Source of the DNA: an archaeon
Lineage (GTDB): Archaea; Thermoproteota; Bathyarchaeia; TCS64
Assembly (NCBI GenBank): GCA_020444005.1
Contig: JAHLLU010000069.1
Span: 1-8,769, forward strand
DNA: 8,769 bases
Reading direction: 5' to 3'
Below are positions 5,900 through 8,769 of this stretch, piece after piece. The stretch's first letter is position 1. Each line of letters starts with the position of its first letter. The position numbers and the translations under genes are program-made. The notes below the pieces were generated by a model. It was not told the DNA's origin. It saw only the letters and a program-made list of their open reading frames with translations, and made no database searches.

Positions 5900-6715
5900 A
5901 TGGCTTCTCTCATCGGCGTCGGGGATAATACATTCGACAGATATCTTGACAGAAACACCATGTATCCCGGCGGTAACGCTGTTAATGTTTCCGTATTCTA
6001 TAGGCGTCATGGTGGAAAAGCGGCTTATCTTGGATGGGTGGGTAATGATAGACGGGGAACGCTGTTATTGGAGGCTCTTCGAGCTGAGGATATTGATGTC
6101 TCGCGTTGCAGAGTAGTTGATCATCCTACTGGGCGCTGTGATATTGAGCTACGAGACGGAGACAGACAGTTCAAGGGCTCTATACCCGGTGCTAGAAAGC
6201 TCATCAAACTAGAGAAACCCGACTATGAATACATCTCCGGATTCGATGTTGTTCATACAAGCATCTACAGCTTCATAGAACCATACCTAGCTGAGTTAAG
6301 CAAAGCCTCAAAGCTTCTCAGCTTTGATTTTAGCTCGGATTGGACTCAAAAGTATCTTGAGTATGTTCTTCCCCATGTTGACGCTGCTTTTCTGAGTGTT
6401 CCGAATCTTGGTGATGTTGAGCTTGAGAAACTCGTCAAATGGATATACGATGTGAATCAGTGTCTCGTGGTAGTTACAAGAGGCGAACTGGGGTCAGTTG
6501 CCTATGATGGAGACCGGTTGTACTCTCAAGGAATTGTCGAGACCCGTGTAGTTGATACTCTCGGCGCGGGAGACAGTTACATAGCAAGGGTTCTCTACGA
6601 GACTCAGCGTGGCACTGAGCTAGATGAAGCAATGAGACGAGCATCTATGTCCGCAGCCGAGACCTGTGGCTATTATGGTGCTTGGGGTCACGGTGCATCT
6701 ATTGAAGATGCTTAA
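5900..6715 (+). CDS. PfkB-family sugar kinase, fructoselysine 6-kinase (FrlD)-like
   Basis: A ribokinase-fold ATP-dependent sugar kinase of 271 aa. GVGDNTFDRY (6-15) and YPGGNAVNVSVFYRRHGG (23-39) form the substrate side. WVGNDRRG, FDFSSDW (142-148) and the nucleotide site TRGELGS (193-199) follow. DTLGAGDSYIA (219-229) carries the anion hole and the catalytic D225, and the protein ends with YYGAWGHG. The GGNAVNV, WVGxD, FDFSxxW and YxGAW pattern matches E. coli FrlD as I remember it. FrlD phosphorylates fructoselysine (an Amadori product of glucose and lysine), which the deglycase FrlB then splits to lysine and glucose-6-phosphate. FrlB and a transporter are not in this window, so the substrate stays tentative; other fructosamines or another ketose are possible. 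ATG 5900 is chosen over TTG 5894, two codons upstream. It probably forms an operon with the SWIM gene 24 bp downstream. Confidence 0.85.
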   Translation: MASLIGVGDNTFDRYLDRNTMYPGGNAVNVSVFYRRHGGKAAYLGWVGNDRRGTLLLEALRAEDIDVSRCRVVDHPTGRCDIELRDGDRQFKGSIPGARKLIKLEKPDYEYISGFDVVHTSIYSFIEPYLAELSKASKLLSFDFSSDWTQKYLEYVLPHVDAAFLSVPNLGDVELEKLVKWIYDVNQCLVVVTRGELGSVAYDGDRLYSQGIVETRVVDTLGAGDSYIARVLYETQRGTELDEAMRRASMSAAETCGYYGAWGHGASIEDA

Positions 6716-6739
6716 AACAGTGTAATCCTTGTATCAGTT

Positions 6740-7159
6740 ATGGCTGTCTCGCTGCATGAACATCTGTCACTGGAGCAGATTCTCAGGGATCTGTGTATCT
6801 CGCGGGAGATTTCAAGGCAGAACTGGCAACGGCTACGGCAGCTTTTTGGAGACCGGTTTGATAAGGCTTGGCGCTTGGTGACAGAGAACCGTGTGAAAAA
6901 ATATGTTTTCAAGCCTAGCGGTAGGACTCTCTGGGTGGCAATTGGTCAGCATGCCGAATATCTGATTTACAGCAATGCCGGGTATTGTAGCTGTAGTGAT
7001 TTCTATTTCAGGGTCTTGGATCACGAGAAGGCATATTGTTATCACTTGTTGGCTCAGAAGCTGGCTGAGGCGCTGAAGCATTATGATGTAATTGAGGAAG
7101 AGGATGAGGCATATGATACTCTTCTGGGTATCTGGAAGGCGTATAGTGTGGCTGATTAG
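6740..7159 (+). CDS. SWIM zinc-finger protein, Sws1/ZSWIM7-like
   Basis: A small 139-aa SWIM-domain protein. The zinc ligands are C83 and C85 (YCSCSDF) and C100 and H102 (CYHLLA), i.e. CxC-x14-CxH. Upstream, LFGDRFDKAWRLV (35-47) and KPSGRTLWVAIG (58-69), and the spacing up to CSC, follow human ZSWIM7/SWS1 closely as I recall it (VFG, LDLVDR, SPSGR, YQVLG, HYCSCPAFAF, CKHLL), and the length is nearly the same. Eukaryotic Sws1 belongs to the Shu complex, which helps Rad51 filaments form; archaeal relatives are thought to act with RadA or its paralogs. It lies 24 bp after the sugar kinase and two genes before RPA, a single-strand DNA-binding protein, which supports a recombination role. No RadA paralog is in the window. 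The start is ATG 6740, with no strong SD. Confidence 0.85.
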   Translation: MAVSLHEHLSLEQILRDLCISREISRQNWQRLRQLFGDRFDKAWRLVTENRVKKYVFKPSGRTLWVAIGQHAEYLIYSNAGYCSCSDFYFRVLDHEKAYCYHLLAQKLAEALKHYDVIEEEDEAYDTLLGIWKAYSVAD

Positions 7160-7167
7160 AGTAGCAC

Positions 7168-7176
7168 ATAAATAGG
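7168..7176 (+). promoter_or_regulatory. TATA box for the small membrane peptide gene
   Basis: ATAAATAGG follows directly after the SWIM gene stop. Its centre is about 26 bp before ATG 7198, which fits a leaderless transcript starting at that ATG. It is among the best TATA matches in the window. Confidence 0.6.
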
Positions 7177-7191
7177 AACCATGTTTCTCAT

Positions 7192-7317
7192 ATGCGTATG
7201 ACGATTCCAGTGCTCTTTGATTTCGCTGAAAGCGCGATAATATTGCTGTCGCTTACTGCCCTCGCTTTGGCGTTTTATTATATGTATGCGACTGAGGCGA
7301 AGCGTAGCCAGAAATAG
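7192..7317 (+). CDS. Small single-pass membrane peptide, unknown function
   Basis: A 41-codon frame (39 from the second ATG, 7198) encodes MRMTIPVLFDFAESA, then a hydrophobic helix of about 18 residues (IILLSLTALALAFYYMY), then the charged tail ATEAKRSQK. The layout, an acidic start, one membrane span and a basic end, is that of a genuine tiny membrane protein with its C terminus probably in the cytoplasm. The TATA box at 7168-7176 points to ATG 7198 as the first base of a leaderless mRNA, so the 39-aa version may be the true one. No family is recognised. It lies between the SWIM gene and RPA and could be an accessory subunit of any membrane complex. Coding status is supported only by promoter spacing and protein character. 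Confidence 0.5.
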   Translation: MRMTIPVLFDFAESAIILLSLTALALAFYYMYATEAKRSQK

Positions 7318-7429
7318 ATGGGGTGCCGTCTACTGGTGGGAATTTCTGGGAAAAATTTTCTCATATGAGTTTGTGTTACTTGTTGTGACTTAATTTATAT
7401 TATGCGTGGGTGAGTTATTTCTGACGTTT
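7318..7429 (+). promoter_or_regulatory. RPA upstream region with TATA box and palindromes
   Basis: No gene is seen in these 112 bp. TAATTTATATTATG (7391-7404) is a TATA candidate about 33 bp before ATG 7430, allowing a short leader. Further up, GAAAAATTTTC (7350-7360) is a symmetric AT palindrome and its T-run could end the upstream transcript. CTCATATGAG (7360-7369) is a perfect 10-bp palindrome. Confidence 0.5.
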
Positions 7430-8769
7430 ATGTCCACGGAAGACATCATAAAGCGAATACTTGCACTGAAGCCGAATCTTACAGAGGAAGCAGTAAGAGA
7501 ACTCATTGAACAAGAACGAGCAAAAGCAGCCGGATTACTCACAGAAGAAGCCGCAGCACATCTAGTGTCAAGCAATCTTGGTATAAACGGCGCAGGAGAA
7601 CGTATCGAGGCTAAGCTTAAGATCGCTGATCTTACAGCTGGGCTTAGTGATGTGAGTCTCACTGGACGTGTTATACACATTTTCCCGAGCAGGACTTTTG
7701 ACCGGGATAACAATAGGCAGGGCAAGGTTCTCAGGTTGATTATCGGTGATAAGACGGGCTCAGTGGTAGTGGTCTTCTGGGATGATAAAGCGGATCACGT
7801 CGAGGCGTCAAAACTCAAACCCGGAAAGATAGTCAGAATACTCCACGGATACAGCAGAGAGCGAAGAGGAAACATCGAGATCAACATTGGAAACCGTGGA
7901 CAACTCTTCATGGAGCCCATGGACGCAGTAGAAGAAGACTATCCAAAGCTAGAGAGCTTCTTCCTAACCCCAGCAGATGTCCACGCTGAAGGCTTTGTTA
8001 ACCTTGAGGGCGTAGTTATGGATAATTTCCCACCATCCACCTTCCAGCGCCAAGATGGCTCTGAGGGTAAGGTAGGCAGACTGGTTCTTGAGGAAGGTGG
8101 CGCGCGCATCAATCTTGTTCTCTGGGATGATAACGTGGACGAGTATGGAAGCTTGGAGAAGGGAACAAAGATACAGATAATCTCCGGGAACGTACGTACC
8201 AGTAACATGGGCAACCCCGAGGTTCACGTCGGCTGGGATACGGCTATCAAGATCATTGAAAAGGGCGTGAAACCCGATGAACCAGTACCCTTCTGGACCA
8301 AGATAGGAAGCCTGAACGAAAGCATGGGCAGCGTCAACGTCGCAGCGATAGCCTCACAAATAGGCGAGGAGCGCGAGTTTGTCCGAAGAGATGGTTCCGA
8401 AGGTAAGGTTGTCAGTGTTCTCCTTGAGGATGATACGGGTACTGTAAGACTTAGCCTCTGGGATGATGACGCGGATAAGGCAGCCGAGATCGAGACCGGT
8501 GCAATGATAGTAGTTGAGAACGGTTATACAAGGTCAGGGTTCGGCGGCGGCGTTGAGCTTAATGTTGGAAGAAATGGACGCGTACACATCGATCCAGAGG
8601 ACTTTGAGATGGAAATACCTGAGTTCGAGCGTAAGATAACCGAGATTATCGATCTACGTGAAGGACAAAGAAATGTCACTATACGTGGACAGTTACTTGA
8701 TGACCCTGTACAGCGAGACATTGATACTTCAAGAGGCCCAGCATCTGTCACCAACTTCAGGATAGATGA
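7430..8769 (+). CDS. Replication protein A (single-stranded DNA-binding, multiple OB folds), 3' end beyond window
   Basis: The frame is open from ATG 7430 to the right edge, 446 residues without a stop, so the gene is partial. RPA coats single-stranded DNA in replication, repair and recombination. Residues 5-60 form a helical N-terminal region (LTEEAVRELIEQE, then GLLTEEAAAHLVSSNLGI) as found in euryarchaeal-type RPA. At least three OB folds follow at about 75-160, 185-275 and 300-388. Each has the same core: a DGSEGKV- or NRQGKV-type strand turn, then VVVFWDD (113-119), INLVLWDD (227-234) and VRLSLWDD (339-346), each followed by a short acidic stretch and a basic-Gly strand (NIGNRG, NVGRNG). 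A fourth fold begins at about 414 (NVTIRGQLLDD). Three to four OB folds in one chain resemble Methanocaldococcus RPA rather than the short crenarchaeal SSB. A C-terminal zinc finger, if present, would be outside the window. Confidence 0.92.
   Translation, partial: MSTEDIIKRILALKPNLTEEAVRELIEQERAKAAGLLTEEAAAHLVSSNLGINGAGERIEAKLKIADLTAGLSDVSLTGRVIHIFPSRTFDRDNNRQGKVLRLIIGDKTGSVVVVFWDDKADHVEASKLKPGKIVRILHGYSRERRGNIEINIGNRGQLFMEPMDAVEEDYPKLESFFLTPADVHAEGFVNLEGVVMDNFPPSTFQRQDGSEGKVGRLVLEEGGARINLVLWDDNVDEYGSLEKGTKIQIISGNVRTSNMGNPEVHVGWDTAIKIIEKGVKPDEPVPFWTKIGSLNESMGSVNVAAIASQIGEEREFVRRDGSEGKVVSVLLEDDTGTVRLSLWDDDADKAAEIETGAMIVVENGYTRSGFGGGVELNVGRNGRVHIDPEDFEMEIPEFERKITEIIDLREGQRNVTIRGQLLDDPVQRDIDTSRGPASVTNFRID

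Noticed and set aside
7390..7725. Minus-strand frame of 111 codons, and similar frames at 7939-8227 and 8524-8754
   Set aside because: They are shadows of the RPA gene, which is open over its whole visible length with three matching OB-fold repeats.
1..8769. CRISPR arrays, insertion sequences, integrase sites
   Set aside because: No regularly spaced repeats, transposase-like frames or terminal inverted repeats were seen; the tRNA 3' end shows no second copy within the window.

Overview
The window looks like a mesophilic or moderately growing anaerobic archaeon. Evidence: an AbrB-PhoU fusion regulator of the archaeal type, an archaeal multi-OB-fold RPA, an unspliced tRNA-Pro with encoded CCA, TATA-type promoters about 25 bp ahead of starts, frequent TTG starts and a superoxide reductase. 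A Sws1/ZSWIM7-like SWIM protein together with roughly mid-40s GC (estimated by eye) would fit an Asgard (Thorarchaeota-like) or TACK lineage, but the phylum cannot be fixed from this sequence alone.

Layout. Positions 1-319 (minus) hold the 5' end of pstS, the phosphate-binding lipid- or membrane-anchored protein. A 188 bp AT-rich divergent region with palindromes follows. Positions 508-1557 (plus) hold a PhoU-like regulator with an N-terminal SpoVT/AbrB DNA-binding domain. tRNA-Pro(CGG) lies at 1617-1693. A one-iron superoxide reductase is on the minus strand (1738-2115) and is divergent from a two-gene operon: an M28-type metallopeptidase (2228-4024) and a radical SAM protein (4021-4881), which overlap by ATGA. 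A convergent gap (4882-4985) with two small hairpins separates this from a COG1407 (MJ0037/PdeM-like) metallophosphoesterase on the minus strand (4986-5837).

Divergent from that phosphoesterase are a fructoselysine-6-kinase-like PfkB sugar kinase (5900-6715) and, 24 bp on, a Sws1/ZSWIM7-like SWIM zinc-finger protein (6740-7159). A 39-41 residue single-pass membrane peptide with its own TATA box (7192/7198-7317) precedes an RPA gene with at least three complete OB folds, which is open at the right edge (7430-8769).

Functional groups. The left end is a phosphate-uptake/phosphate-sensing locus. The middle pairs a peptidase that has an unusual active site with a radical SAM enzyme under tight translational coupling; this is the best candidate here for an undescribed pathway. 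The right end gathers DNA-repair and recombination candidates (PdeM-like nuclease-type phosphoesterase, Sws1-like protein, RPA), interrupted by a sugar kinase. Four of the protein starts appear to be TTG.
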